Assembly (NCBI GenBank): GCA_902806565.1
Contig: CADCXA010000031.1
Location: forward strand, 806,001 to 870,000
DNA length: 64,000 nucleotides
Source: Hypoxylon rubiginosum
Lineage: Eukaryota; Ascomycota; Sordariomycetes; Xylariales; Hypoxylaceae
Direction of reading: 5' to 3'
Positions 36,050-51,700 of this stretch are shown here, in pieces. The notes under the pieces were generated by a model, which saw only the letters and a list, made by a program, of their open reading frames with translations, ran no database searches and had not been told where the DNA came from. Position numbers and translations under genes: made by a program. Numbering within the stretch: the stretch's first letter is position 1; each line of letters opens with the position of its first letter.

Positions 36050-39000
36050 AAGTCCTTATATTATAAAATATATAAAATATTATATTAAAAATTTTTAAAG
36101 TTTTTAATTAAATTAATAGTTTTAATAATATAGTTTATTATATATTAAATAATAATTTCTTTATTTATTTTAATTTTAATATTTTAGTTATTATATATTA
36201 AAACTTTTTAAGTTTTTATTATTTAAATAAAATTATAAATTTATTTATTATTTTTAAAATTTAAATAAAAGATATATAATTTTTATAATTTAAATAAAAA
36301 GTTTAATTTATTAATATTAAAGAAAATATAAACTAGGTTTATTTATATATAAGGTTTTAATATTAAAATAATATAATAACTTTTTAATTTATAGTTTTAT
36401 TATTTAAATAATAAGTTTTATATATATATATAATTAAATTTAAAAGTTATATATTAAAAAGTTAATTAACTTTTTTTTATAATTTATATAACTTATTAGT
36501 TAAAATAAATTAAAGTTTTTATTATAATTTTAAAAACTTATTTAAAGATAATTAGTTATAGAAATTTAAAACTTTAAAATATAAACTTATAAATATAAAT
36601 AAAATAATTATTATAAATAAATATTATTTATATTTAATTTATTTTTTATTTAAATAAATGTTAAATAAAAAAAAATATTAAATATTATATAAAATATTAT
36701 TATAAGGTATTTTATTAATAAGAATATTAATATTATAAAATAATAATATTATTATAAAATTATTTAAATAATAAAAAAAATTAAAATATTATTATATAAA
36801 AAGTAATAAATTTAATAATTATAAATGTTTTTATATATATAAAAATAATAAATAAAAAAGCTTGTTAAATAAAAGAATTTATTATATTTATTTTTAATAT
36901 TTTTAATAATATAAACATTTAATATTATTATTTTAAAAATTATAATTTTTTAAATAATAAAAGTTAAATTTTTATAATAAAACCTTAGTTTTAATAAATA
37001 TAAAAGGTTTTTAAACTTATATATTAATATTATAATAATTAATATTTAAAAAACCTTAATTTTAAAAAAATTAATATAAATTATTATAAAAAATAAATTA
37101 ATAGTAATTTAAATAATATTTTAGATTTTATATATTAAATATAAATTTATTAGGAAAAGTTTATAAAAATAATTAAATTATTATTATATATGTTTTTATA
37201 GTTTAATTTATAAGATATTTAAAATATATTTAAAATAAGATTTTTTTTTTATAATTTAAAGTAAATAATTTAATTATAATTTTATATATAATATACCTTT
37301 AAAAAAATTTATAAAAACTAAATTATTATTATTTATTATAATATTAAATATAATATAAAAAAAAACTTTTATTATAATAAATTAAAAGAAATTATATAAG
37401 TTTTAAAAAACTAATAAAATTAAAACTTTTAATAAATAAAAATAATAATTTTTATTATTTAATATTTATTTATTTAATATTTATTTACTTAAATATATAT
37501 TTAAATATTAATATCTTAAATAATAAAATAATACTTAATAAATTAAATAAATATTTATTTAAATAAAAAATAATTAATAATTAAAATAATTATTTTTACC
37601 GCTTTAATAACTTTATATTATAAATATATACCTAGGAAATAAATAATTTATAATTACTATAAAAAATAATATATAAATTTCTAGCATTTTTTAAGTTTAT
37701 TTTTTTATTTCTAAGATATTTAATAAATAATTATATAATTATATTTATTTTATTTTTATTTATTTTTTTATTTTATTTAATTAAACTATATATTATATTA
37801 TCCCGTTATATAAAAACTTATTAAATATTAATACTAGCTTTTTTTTATCCTTTTTATATTATTTTAAATAGTTTTTTAAATTAATATATTTATTAAAATA
37901 TAAATAGTTTTTATTTTTAATAAGTTTTAATAAATATTATATTAATTATTTATTATAAATTTACTATGTTTTTAAAGCTAAGAAATTATTAAGGTTATAT
38001 TTATATATTAACTTTTTTAATTAATATATTAATTTTAATAATAAAAAATTAAAAATCAAGTTTATAATATAATTTTTTACTTTTATATTATTTAAATTTA
38101 TTTAAAGTTTATTAATATAACTAGTAATTTTATCTTCTTATTATTTAATAATATAAATATTTTATAAATAAATATATTAAACTATTTTTTATTATAATAA
38201 GTTTTTAAAAATAATATATATTATAACTTAAATATAAAACTAATATTTTTTAAATAAATTTAAATTATATAAATTTTTAAAATATTATTAATAATATAAT
38301 ATTAATATTAATATTTAATAATATAAATATTAATTTATTTATAATTTAATAATTAATTATATTAATTTAAAAAAAAAACCATTATTACTTAATTTTTATA
38401 ATATATTAATTTATATAAAACTTATATAATTTTAAAATATATACGTTTTATAAGTATTTTATTTTTATTTTATTTATAAATTATATAATTACTTAAAATT
38501 TAATTTATATAATTAATTAATATTATATTTAAACTATAAAAGAAGTTTTAATTTTATAATTTATATAAGTTATTTAAAGTTAAAATCTTAATATAATAAT
38601 TATTTTAAAATATTAATTAGTTATATTTATAAGTAAATTATTAGATTTATTAATATTATATTATATAATTTTATAAAAATAAATATTAATATTTATATAA
38701 ATTTTAAATTTAATAAAACAAAGTTTTTAATATTTATTTATATTTTATAATTAATTTAATCTTAAAATTAAAAAAAGTTTTCGCTTTTTATTATAATAAA
38801 CTCTTTTTTAATTATATTAATAATTTATAGTTTCTAAGTATATTTAAATATATTTAAACTAAATTATATTTTTAAAAATAAACTATTTTATAATTATACG
38901 TATTAGTTTATATATTAGATTTTTCCTTATATTTATTAATATATTTAACTTAAATTTATAATTATAATAAAATTTAATTATATTATTTTTATATTATTTA

Positions 39001-39328
39001 TATCTAGTTAAATTAATAACTTTCCGCTTTATACCGTTTTTTAAACAAATCTTAATAAAAAAGGTATAATTTATATTAATTTTTTTAATAAATTATAAAT
39101 AATTAAAAATAGTTTTATTATAAAAATTTATATAAAAAAAATAATTTTATACTTATTTTTTTATTTTCTTTTTATACTTTATTAAATTATATTACGTTAT
39201 ATTTTATTATACCAGTTTATATTAAAAAAAATATAATATTAAATTAATATTAAAATATTCTTATATTAAATAATTAATAATTTTAAAATAAAATAATTTT
39301 ATTTTAAAAAATATAAATATATTTACCT

Positions 39329-40340
39329 AGATATTATTAATATTAATTTTATTTTTATTAAGCTTTTATTAGTTTAAATATTATTAAAAAATTTATATAT
39401 TTATATAAATATTATACTTTTATTAAAATCTTTTAATAATTTCCTAGTAAAATAACTAATTTTTTTAATATTATTAAATAATAACTTTTTTAAACTTAAT
39501 AAAATTATATTAAATTAAATATTAATAAAAAGTTTATAAAATAATATAAATATAATAATCCTTATAAAGTTTTTAAAAAATTATAATTTTAAATAATTAA
39601 TTTTTTTTATATTAATAAATAAAAATCTTTTTTTATTAACTAAAATTATATTTAGTTAAATATTATTTTAAGGTTTTTTAATTAATATAAATACTATAAT
39701 CTTATTATAATTTCTAGAAAATTATATCCTTAAAAAATTAATTCTTTTAATATTATTAGATAAAAATATCCTTAATTTAATCTAAGTTATATTTAATTAA
39801 ATATCGTTTTAAGGTTTTTTAATTAATAAAAATATTATATTTTTATTATAATTTTTAAAAAATTATATCCTTAAATAACGAATCTTTTTAATATTATTAG
39901 GTAAAAATAAATTAAAATTTAATAAAATTATATTTATTTAAATATTAGTTAAAAATTTATAAGTTAATATAAATGTTATATTTTTATTTAAGTTTTTAAA
40001 TAATATTAAGTTTAAATAGCTTTTTTTTTTAATATTATTAAATAAAAATTTCCTTATATTTATTAAAATTACCTTTATTTAAATATAGTTTAAAAGTTTA
40101 TAAAATTATATAAATATTATATTTTTATTAAAACCTTTAAAAAATTTAAAATTTAATTAATTAATTTTAACGGTATTATTAAATAATAATTTTTTTAAGT
40201 TTATTAAAATTATAATTATACTTAGGTAAATATTATTAAAAAGTTTATATATTAATATAAATATTATATTTTTATTAAAATTTTTAACGGATTTTATTTT
40301 AAAATAAATAATTTTATTAATATTATTAAATAATTTAGTT
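39329..40340 (+). repeat. Tandem array of about 141-bp units
   Basis: Seven consecutive diverged units start near 39329, 39467, 39609, 39749, 39889, 40031 and 40172, with a partial unit at about 40318. Each opens with AATATTATTA(A/G)(A/G)TAA; near its middle is a G(T)TTTATA word followed by ATATAAATATTATATTTTTA, then a variable A+T-rich tail. Spacings are 138-146 bp. The repeat is clear despite heavy mutation. The unit could be a satellite, or the remains of repeat-protein coding sequence since 141 is divisible by three. Confidence 0.75.
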
Positions 40341-43300
40341 TTTATATAATTAAAAAGTAATAAAAAATAATATATTAATATTTAAATTTTAAGTATTTTA
40401 AATATAAAATATTAGTTATATATTAATAATATTAAATTATATATAAATTAATTTATTAATTATTTTATTAGAAAATTTTATTTATTTTAATTTATTTTAT
40501 ATGTTATATATTACTATTTATTTTTTTTTATAAATCACTTTTTATTTTTTATAAATATAAAATTTTAAAAAAGTTTTAAGTTTTAATTAGCCTTATTTTT
40601 TTTTTTATATTAATTAAATTATTATAATAAATATAATAAATAATTATATAAATAATAACCATTAGATTTTATTTTAAATTTTAAATAATATATAGTATTT
40701 ATAAAATACTTTTTTAATAAAATTTTTAACGTTAAAAAATCTTTATATTAATATTAATAATATAGTAAAATATATTTTATTAAATAATTTAAAAAAATAG
40801 ATAATTAAATATATAAAATTAATTATAAGAAATTTTCTTAGCGATTTATTAAGTTTAATTAATAAGTTAATGTTTTTAAATAACTAGTTTTAATATTTAT
40901 AAAATAAGATAAAAATATTTTTAATATATATTAAATTTATAAGTTTAATTAATTTAAGAAATTAATTAAAAAGTATAAACAAGTTTTTATTTTATATTAA
41001 TAAGTTTTTTACTGGTGTTAATTTTACGATTAAATATATAAAATGGTTTTTTAATATTATTATAAATTAGTTTAAATTTTTTTATTAATTTAAATAAATT
41101 TACTTATTATTAGTTTTTTAAAAAATTAAAGTAATAAATTTTTATCGTTGTTTTATTATTTTATAACTTTTAAAAATTATATTTAAAGTTTTTAATAAAA
41201 TTTTAAAATTTAAGAAATAATATATTAAATATTTTTATTAATTATTATTATATAATAAAAAAGAATTTTTTAAATTTTAATAGGTTAATATAATAAGTTG
41301 TTTTTAATTATATTAAAAAAAATATTTTTAATATATATTTAACATTAAAACGTTTATTTATATTTTTAATTATAATAAATAACTTATTTTAATATAAGTT
41401 ATTAAAAACTTTTTATTTAAAAAATTATAAACTAAAAATTTACTTTTTATTATAATATAAATAAAATCTTTTTTAACGGCTTAAAATAAAAATATATTTC
41501 TTATTATAATAAAAGCGGAATTTTTATTAGTAACTTAAATTAAATCGCCACTTTTTTTTAATAATAAAAAACTTTTTTTATAAGTTTTTTAATATTATTT
41601 TTAAATTTATTTAATTAAATTATATATTTTTAATTAGTTATAATTATATATATTAGTTTTTATATATTAATTTTTTATATATTCTTTAATTTATATTTAA
41701 TTTATTTTAAAAACTATTTAAATATTAATATATTATATATATTATTATTAGCTTATTAAAAAAATAAAATATTATATAATAATTTTATATTTAAAAAAAG
41801 TATTTTTACTTAAATAGTTAATAAAATATAATTAATTAAAATAAGTGAAATTATTAACCGCCGGTTTTTTAACTTTATTTTTTTAATTTTAAATATATAT
41901 AATTTCTTATTTTTAATATAATGGTTTTATAAATAAAAATATATAATTTAATAAATTATTATATAATATAAGTAATTTAGTTATTTCTTAGTTATAATAA
42001 AAAACCATTTATAAAAAAATGTAAAAAAAAATAAAAAAAAATAATTATTGTTTTTATTAAACCTTTTTAATTATATAGTTATTAATTTTTTTATATTATA
42101 TTTTTATTTATAATAACTTTAATATTTTTATTTTTTATAGTGTTTTTATATTAAAATTATTATTTAAAAAATAATTAATAAATAATATTTAATAAATATA
42201 AATATTAATTAAATTATTTTTATAAAAATATTTATAAATTCTCCGATAAAAGCTTTTATTTAATATATTTATATTACTGTTTATAATTTTATATTATAAT
42301 TATTAATTAATAAATAAAAAAATATAAATAATATATTATATTTAATATTTAGTTTAATATATTTATTATTTTTTACGTTATAAATAATATAAGTAATATA
42401 ATTTATATAATAAGTTTAAATATATTTATATAGTTTTTTATTAATTTATAAAAAAGTAAAATAATTTAAAATATATTAGTTAAAAATATATTAATTAAAA
42501 ACATATTAAATAAAAGTATATTATAATATAACTATTTTAAGAATTTTAATATTACTAATAAAAATATTATATATATATTTAACGTTTTAAAGGAAAAAAT
42601 AATTATATATAAAAAAATAAAACGTTTAATATATAATTGGTTTTAAAATTAAATAATTTTATAAGTAAATATTAAATTTAAGTTTTTTTTAAAAATAATA
42701 ATTAATTTATATATTATTAATTTTATAATAATATTTATTATAAATTTAATTTTAAATTATTTTCTTATTTTTAAAAGGTTAAATATTTTTAATTTATTTA
42801 ACATTTTTAAATTTAAGTTAAAAAACGTTTTTATATAATGGAATTTTCTAATTATAAATTAATAATATTTAGTAATTTTTATAATAAAAATATAATATTT
42901 TAATTTAAAATAATAAATATAAAAAAGAAAATTTTTAAGGTTTATATAATAATATATAAGAAAAAATAAAAAACTTTAAAATAAATTATTATATAATTAT
43001 TAGTTTTAAATTTATTTTTATTAAAAATAAAATAAGTTTTTTAAAATAAATAAAAATATTAAAGGTTTTTTATATTAAAGTTATTATTTATATTATTTTC
43101 TTGTTAAAAAAAAAGGCTTATTTTATTATTAGTTTTATATTATTAATAAATTTATAAATAAGTAAAAAAGGTAAAAAATAAAATAAAAAAGAAGATAAAA
43201 AAAAAAAAAACGTTTATTTATTTATAATTAATAAAAAAATAAGATATAAAATTAAATATTTTTATTAAAAATTTATTTATTAAAAGATTTTTTTTTAAAA

Positions 43301-43904
43301 TACCTATATTAATTAATTGTTTATAGTTTTATAAAAAATTTACTTAAAAATATAAAACCGTTTAACTGTTTATTAAACTTATTAATTTAATTATAAGTAA
43401 TTATTTTATAGTTAAATATAAAATTTTTATTATATTAAAAAGTTAAATTTAATATAAAGGTTTTTTTATATTAATTAGTTAAACTAATAATAGTTTATAA
43501 TATAATTTAATTTTAAATTATAAATATAATATTTAATAACGTTAAATATTAAGTTTTTTTTTAATATAATTATTTTATTTATATATAAAAGCGTAATATA
43601 AAAGGAAATTACTAGTTTATATTTATATATATTTATTAAATTTTTAAATATTAATAATTAAAATATGTTTTTTTTTTAATTTAATGAATTATTTTATTTA
43701 TTATATAATAATATAAAGTATATTAGTTTTATAAAACCGTTAATTTTATTTATATAAAGTTTATATTATAACGGTAAATTATTATATAATTTTTTAATTT
43801 AAAATAAAAAAAAATAACTATATTAATAAATATTAATTAATTTTAAAAATTAAAAGTTTAAATTAGTTTATATAGTATTTATTTAAGTTAAATATAATAA
43901 AAAC

Positions 43905-44030
43905 GGTAATAAAAGTAACGGTAATAAAAGCGGTGGTAATAAATATAATAAAAATAATAAAACTAAAAATAAAATAATTAAAAATAAAAAAATTAAATAT
44001 AAAAAAACTAAAAGTAAGTAGTTAATTAAA
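43905..44030 (+). pseudogene. Lys/Asn/Gly-rich coding relic in the A+T block
   Basis: A short plus-strand frame reads about 40 residues dominated by Lys and Asn with GGT/AGC Gly and Ser codons at its start (KNGNKSNGNKSGGNK), ending at TAG. It could be the RIPped remnant of a basic, glycine-rich protein such as a retrotransposon Gag. Base composition alone favours Lys and Asn, so the evidence is thin. Confidence 0.25.
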
Positions 44031-44988
44031 GTTAAAACTTGGTTATAAAATTATTAATAAAAACTTACTAAAAATTAACTTTTAATTTATATTTATATAG
44101 ATAAGTTATATAGTTAATTATTTAAAGTATTATAATTTTATTTTTATTTTATTTTATTTTTTAAACTTTTTTTATTATATTTTTTATTAAAAAAATATAA
44201 ATTTATTTAACTTATTTAAACATTTAAAATATAATTTATTTAATGTTAAAATAATAAAAGTAATTAAGAAATTATATTAAAAACTATATATAAATATATA
44301 AAAAATAATATAAAAAATAATATATAAAATTATATAAAATAATATAATAAATAATATAAATGATATTAAAATAAAACTATTTATAGTAATTATAAAATAA
44401 ATATTTTTTAATTTATTTAAATTTTTTATTTATTACTTATAAATGTTTATAAAAAATATAAAGTTTTAAATTATTTTTTTATAGTTTTTATAATTTTTAA
44501 ACATTTTTAAAAATATCTTTTTTTTTTTTTTATAAATTAAGTTATATGTTCTAAGCTTAAAATAATTATTTTATATATTTAAATAAGTTTTTTATATTTA
44601 ATAAAAAACGTGTTATAAAAATTTAAGTTTAATAATTTAAAAAAATGATTAAATTTTACTTTTATAATAAATATTTTTAATATTAATAAATATAATATAT
44701 ATATATATATTTATTAGTTAAATTATTAATTATTAATATTATTTATAAAAAGTCCTTAATTAAAATATTGGTTTTTAACGTTTAAAAAAACTATAAATTA
44801 ATAATAAATATATTTATTTTATTATTTATTAAATGTGTTATATTATTTATATTTTTATTTATATTATATATTAAAACCTAGTTATTATTAATAAAAGATA
44901 TTATTTTATTTATAATATTATTAATTGTATTTTTAGTTTTTTAAAACGTGTATTTATTTATTTATTTAATACCATAATTTTATTTATA

Positions 44989-45140
44989 ATATAATTATTT
45001 AAAGCTTAAAATCTATTTATTATATAATAATTTATAGTTTTAATATAAATATTTATAGTTTTAATATAAGTATTTATAACTTTAATATAATTATTTAAAA
45101 CTTAAAACTTATTTATTATATAATAATCTATAGCTTTAAG
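44989..45140 (+). repeat. 21-bp minisatellite flanked by a direct repeat
   Basis: Three 21-bp units at 45031-45093 (TTTATAGTTTTAATATAA plus three variable bases) lie within two copies of a roughly 50-bp sequence, at 44989 and 45084, containing TTTATTATATAATAATYTAT. Confidence 0.7.
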
Positions 45141-45739
45141 TTTATTAATTAATTAATTATAATTTTAAATAAATATTATATATATTTATATTTTATATTT
45201 ACACGTTTAAAGTTTATATTTAATTATTTATAATATAAAATATATTTAAAATCTTATTATTTTATTATATAATAAATAAGTTAATATATTTTATAAACTT
45301 TTATAATAAAATTTAATAATTATTTATTATAATAATAAAGTTTAACTAGTTATTAATATTTATTATAAAAATAAAATAAAAAAAATATAAGTTTAATTTA
45401 AAATAAAATATTTAAGGAAAGAATTTATAATGTTAATTAAAAAAAAAAAAAGTTTTTATTATATTTTATATATTTATTTAATAACTTAATTTAATATAAA
45501 TATATAAATATAATTTAATAAGGTTATATTTTTTTATATATTTATTTTAATTTAATTAATTATTTTTATTATTAAAAATATAATAAATATTTTTTTATAA
45601 TTTAGAAAATATAAAAATCACTTGTTTTTTATTATTAAAATTTTATAATCTATAAATTTATTTTTTTTTTAAAATATATATTAATATTTAAAACTTAATT
45701 AATTATATAAATATAATTTAAAAAATATTATTTAAAAGA

Positions 45740-45890
45740 CTTTAAAATGTGTAAAACTTATAAAATTTTAAGTTAATTATTAAAAATAACTTAAAGTTAT
45801 ATAAATATATAAAGATTTATTAAATAAATAAACCATATTAATTAAAATAAATAAATAAAAAATATACCTTTTATTATAATACTTATTATT
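45740..45890 (+). repeat. 150-bp dispersed direct repeat, copy 1
   Basis: This is nearly collinear with 56299-56449 in the same orientation. Shared words include TATAAAATTTTAAG, AAAAATAACTTAAA, ATATAAATATATAAA and ATTAAAATAAATAAATAAAA. Most differences are transitions, as expected from independent RIP of two copies. Confidence 0.8.
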
Positions 45891-48665
45891 TTTCCTTTTA
45901 TTTAAAAATGTTAATTATATTAACAAATTAATATTCTTATTAATTAATCCTTTTTTAAAAATGTTAATTCTATTTAACACTTTAATTTCCTTTTTAACCA
46001 TTATTTATTAAAATTATTTTTAACGTGGTTTTTTTACTTTTAATAGATTATTATTTTCCTCGTTTTAATTATTATTAAACTTTAAAAAAGTTTAAATTAT
46101 ATTAAAATATTCTATTAACATTATTTTAGGATTTTAAATAAACTTTTTATGAATTTTTTACAAATAGTTTATTATTTTATTACTTTATTTTTTAAAAGCT
46201 TTTATATTTATAATAAGCCTTATTTTAATATTTTTTATTTATATACTTATAAATTAAAACTTAAACTTAACCTTATAATATACCACCTTAAAAATATTTT
46301 AAATAATATTTAAAACTTAGAATATTTTAATAATTTTTTCTTAAAATATAAATATATTATTAATATTAACTTTTAATATAAACTTATTATTATTATCTAT
46401 TAATATAAATAACTTAATAAACTTTTTTAAAGCGTTAATAAAATTATTAAATATATTAATTAATATAATTAAAATATATAATTTATTATTAATAACATTT
46501 ATTTTATTTTACATATTAATAACTTTAATTATAAAATTAACTTAATTTTTTATAAACATATTTTAATTTATAACATACTTTATATTATCGTAACCTTTTT
46601 AAGAAAATTCATTATATTTATTAATAATTTTTATATATAACTTTATAATCTTTTTTTAAAGCTTAGTTAAATTTATATAATAATTTTTATATAACTTATT
46701 TAACTTAGTAAATACTTAACCTTATTCTTATATTATTATATATATTATTAAAAGTTATTTAATTTAATAATAAACCGTAATATTTTTAATAATTAATATC
46801 TTTTTAACATTAAAAAAACTAAAAATAATAACTATAATATTCTTTAAAATTTATAATTTATTAATATAAAAAAAGCTTTTATTAAATTAAATATTATAAA
46901 TAAGTTTTAATTAAAGCTAAAATTAATTTATAAGTTAGTTAATAAATTAATTAATAATTTTAAATCCTAAGATAAAATTAATAATAAAAATAAAAAGTTT
47001 TTTAATATTATAAATGTTTTTAATGTTAAGATTATTTACCATTAAAAAGTAATTATATTAAAATATTAGTATTTATTAAATCTTATATACTTAAAATAAC
47101 TAAATAAGGCTTAATATTTTAAAAAGTTTTTTAATTTAATGTGGTATAATATTAAAATTATAAATTACATTTTTATTAATATAAAAGATTTTAAGTTTAA
47201 TAAACTTTAAAATTAATAATTTTAATATTTTAATTATATTTTAATTATATTTATTTTTAAATTAAATAACTTTATTTAACTAATTTTAAAAGCGTTTATA
47301 TAATAATAATATTAATAACTACTAATTTTAATTTAATAAAACTAATAATTTAATTATTTTTTTAATATTAAAAACTTCTTATATAATAATACTTTTAAAT
47401 ATCTTACATTAATATTATTATCTATCTAGCTTTTTAATATTTTAAACATTAAAATATAAAAAGTTTATTATAATTAATATTATTTAATAAACTTATTAAC
47501 CTAGAGTTTTATTATAATAAAATTTTTTTATTAAAATATTTATTTATTTTTAATTTTATTAACAAATTTAATTTTACTTAAATATTAAATTAACCTTTTT
47601 ATTACTTTAATTAAAATTATTAAACTAATTTATAGTTTTATTTTTATTTAATATTTTTAATATATTATTTTTAATTATAATTCTTTTATTTTTTTTAATT
47701 TTAAATAATAAAATTTTTAATAAATTTATTATTATTAAATTAACAATTTAAACCAATAATATATTAATAAACATAAACATATTTATAAAATTAATAACTA
47801 AAACAAACTATATATTTTAATTAATTAATATAAATATATTAAATATTAAAACCAATTAAATTATATTTATTAAAATAAACATTATTAAAAAGATTAATAA
47901 ACTATTAAATAAAAAATCACTAATATTAATATTTTTTTTATTAGAATCTATTATAAATATTATTATTTATTATTAACTAATAAAAATTTAATAAGAGATA
48001 TAATAAATTAATAATAAATATTAAAATATAATAAAACCTATTAAATTTTAATAAATTTACTAAAAAAAAAAGATGGATTTAAATATATATTAAAAATGTA
48101 AAAATTTTAATAGCGAATATTAAAATTTAATAATAATCTATTAAATTTTAATAGATTTTAATAAGAAAAAATAGATTTTAATATATTAATATAATAAAAA
48201 ATATTATATTAATTATTAGAAATATAAAAATTTAATAATAAATATTAAAATCTAATAATAAATTATTAAATTTTAATAAATTTAAAGAAAAAAATAAATA
48301 TTAAAATATAAGCGTGTTATTAAAATAAGAGAAAAAAAAAAGTATTATAAAAAAAAAAAAGTTTTTTATTAAGCGATATTTAAATTACTAATAACTTTTA
48401 TTAGGAAATAACGCTAGTAAACTTAGTTTATTTTTAAATTTTAATTAAAAGATAAATATTTTTTATTTTTTAGAATATTATAATAAAATAAAAAAAAAAA
48501 GAAAGAAAAAATATAATAATTTTATAATCACTCTTAATATATAACTCCTATGTTAATAGTTAGATATTAACTATTTTCTTCTAAAAAATAATAACTTTAA
48601 TATTTATTTTAAATATAATATTAATAATTTTTTAATTTTTTAATATTGTTATATTAATATTTACT

Positions 48666-48761
48666 AGTTTTAATATATTAATATTTATAAGTTTTAATAT
48701 ATTAATATTTATAAATTTTAATATATTAATATTTATAGGTTTTAATATATTAATATTTATA
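48666..48761 (+). repeat. 24-bp minisatellite
   Basis: Four units of 24 bp (RGTTTTAATATATTAATATT plus TATA, one unit with AA in place of RG) and a partial fifth, almost unmutated compared with surrounding DNA. Confidence 0.85.
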
Positions 48762-51700
48762 AGTTTTAATAAAATATTTATTTATTTTAATATAATATCT
48801 ACTTTTTAAACCTTAGTTAGTTTTATTTTTAATACTTTTAAATTTAAAAAGTGTTTCTTATTATAAACGTTAATTAATTCCGTGATATTTTATATTAATA
48901 ACTTTTTTAAATATTATTAATTATATATTATAAAAAAACCTTTTTATTAAATAAAATATTTTAATATAAGTTAGCCCCTCGTTTAATTAACCTGTTTATT
49001 AAAAAGTTATTTTATCTTATAAAATACTTAGTTATTATTATCACTTTAAATAATCACTCGGTTAAATTAAGGAATTTATTTCTTATAAAAGTTGGTTTTT
49101 TAAGATATTTAAAATAAATATATTATTAAAATAACTTTATAAATTTTTTAATAAATTAATAAATTTAGTTTATATATTAATTTACTTATTTATTATATAA
49201 TAAATAATAACTTAACATGTTATTATAATTATTTTTTCAGTGGTTTACCTGGTAAATTATAATTTTTATATAATTACAAATAAATTAAATTTTTAATATT
49301 AAACAATATTAAATTATATTTTATATTATACTAAGTTTTAACGTCCGTAGCAATAAAATTTATTACTATTTTAACCTCCTTTTAATATAACTTATAAAAA
49401 ATGTTAAAATTTATAATAATTTATAATACTTTTAATATAAAAATAATATCTTTTAATTTAAAACCGTATATTATTTTATTAAATAACCTGCTTAAAATTA
49501 ATAATTTTATATTATTATAATTATATTGTAAAACCGGGAGTATATTAATTTAAAGTTTTAATAATAAAGTTATATAATAATAATAAATTACGATTTTAAT
49601 ATCCTGGTTTTTACGTTTTAATTACCTATTTATTTAAAAGTGCTATACTATTAATATAATAAATAATATATTTAAACAATTAAAAATTATTTATTAAAAT
49701 AATAATATAAACTTATTATTATAATCTGAAATTACTTTTACTAGTATTCTTTAATTATAAAATTAAAAAACTTTAAGAACTAAAAATACTTATTTTTTTA
49801 TTATATAAGTTATATTCCTTAGTATTAAAATATATTTTTTACTAAATTTACAAGTAATAATTATTAATAAATTAAAATATATATAACTATTAATAATTTA
49901 AAACAATTTTTTTAATAATATTTTTAATAAACTAATAATAAAATCCTAAGTAACTATATAATATAAAATAACTAAAAATTTAATAAATTTTAATTCTCTA
50001 AGAAATTTTATATAATTAATTTTATTATCTTGGTAATTAAAATATTAATTAACATATTCTTAGATTTTTTACGATATATTTTATATAAAAATGTTATTAA
50101 AATTTTAAATTATTTTTTTAAGATTAAAATAATGTTTATTATTATAAATTACTTTTAATAATTTTTTAATATAAATAAATAGTACGTATAAATATCTTTA
50201 GTTTATATTTATAATATAATATATAAAATTATTCTTTAAAATATATTTATATTATTTCTTTATATTTTTATATTAAAGTTTTATTATTACGAGGATTTTT
50301 TTTAAATGGTGTAACCGTTTATCGTGGTTGTAACCTTTAATAATTTATTATTTAAACTTATTATTTATTTTTATTTTTATTAAATAATATTTAAAGTTAT
50401 TTATTATATTTTTTAGTTTAAATTTAATAAAATTATTACGTTTTATTATATTAATTAAGGTATTTTTAGTTAATAATTATAATAATATGTTTAATATTAA
50501 ATTAAATTAACCTAGTATATATTAAATGTTTAATTAAAATTAAAAAAAAAAATAAAAACTATTATAAACTTAATATTTATTTTATTAATATTTATTATAC
50601 GAAAAATAATTTAATTAATAATTCCTCTTATTATTTTATAGTTTATAAAAATTACCACTAGTTTTATATAAAATTATAACTAAATATAATATTAATAATA
50701 TATTTATATTAAATATATTATTTTTAACTTAATGGTTTAATATTTTATTTTTATTTTAATAAATATTTTTAATAAATATATAACTAGTTAAATATTATTA
50801 ATTAAAATATTTCGTTTATTTTATAAATTACTTTTAAAATAAAATATTATTACGTTAAACCCTTTTTTTTTTAATACGTTAATTTTAATAAAAATAGTTA
50901 TATTAAAATTCCAATATATAAAATAACTAGTTTCGGTTAATTAAACTTAAAATATTTTAAAAGATTCTTTTTCTATTAAAATTAAAATGAATAATATTTT
51001 AAATATATATATTTTATATATTATTAATATTAAAAAAATCTTATTTTTCTTATATTTTTCAGTTAATAAAATAATCTTTCTATCCTATAAAAGTTTAATT
51101 TTTTAATTATACTATAACATATATTTTTAAAGGAAAATAATTATATTAATATATTTTTTTAAGTTAATTAAACTTACTGGTATTTTTATTTTCTTAAAAA
51201 CTTCGATATAATTTAATATTATAATAATACCATTTTTATTAATTATAAACCTTAAAAAATAAATTAATAAATATTTAAAAAACAACTTTTTTAATACTAA
51301 TACCAATTAAGTTTTAATATATATTTTAAATATAGTTTTAAAATAATAAAAATAATCCTTTTTAATGTTATTAAAAATAATTATATTGTTAATATATATT
51401 TTTATATATTTATTATAACATGTTAATTATTAATCTATAAATTATTAAATAAAAACTAGTGAATTATAAAATTTTATAAAAATAACATTTAATATTTTAA
51501 GCTTATATAATAATATAACTACTATATAATATTTATATTTATTAATAATAAATAATTAATAAAAGAAAGTTAATTTATTAATTATAAATATAAATTTCTT
51601 ATCTTATATACGTTAAATAATCTTTTTTTACTAAAAAAAAAAATATACGTCGGTTAATATATTCTTATTAAATACTTAAAGATTAATAATTATTTAATTT

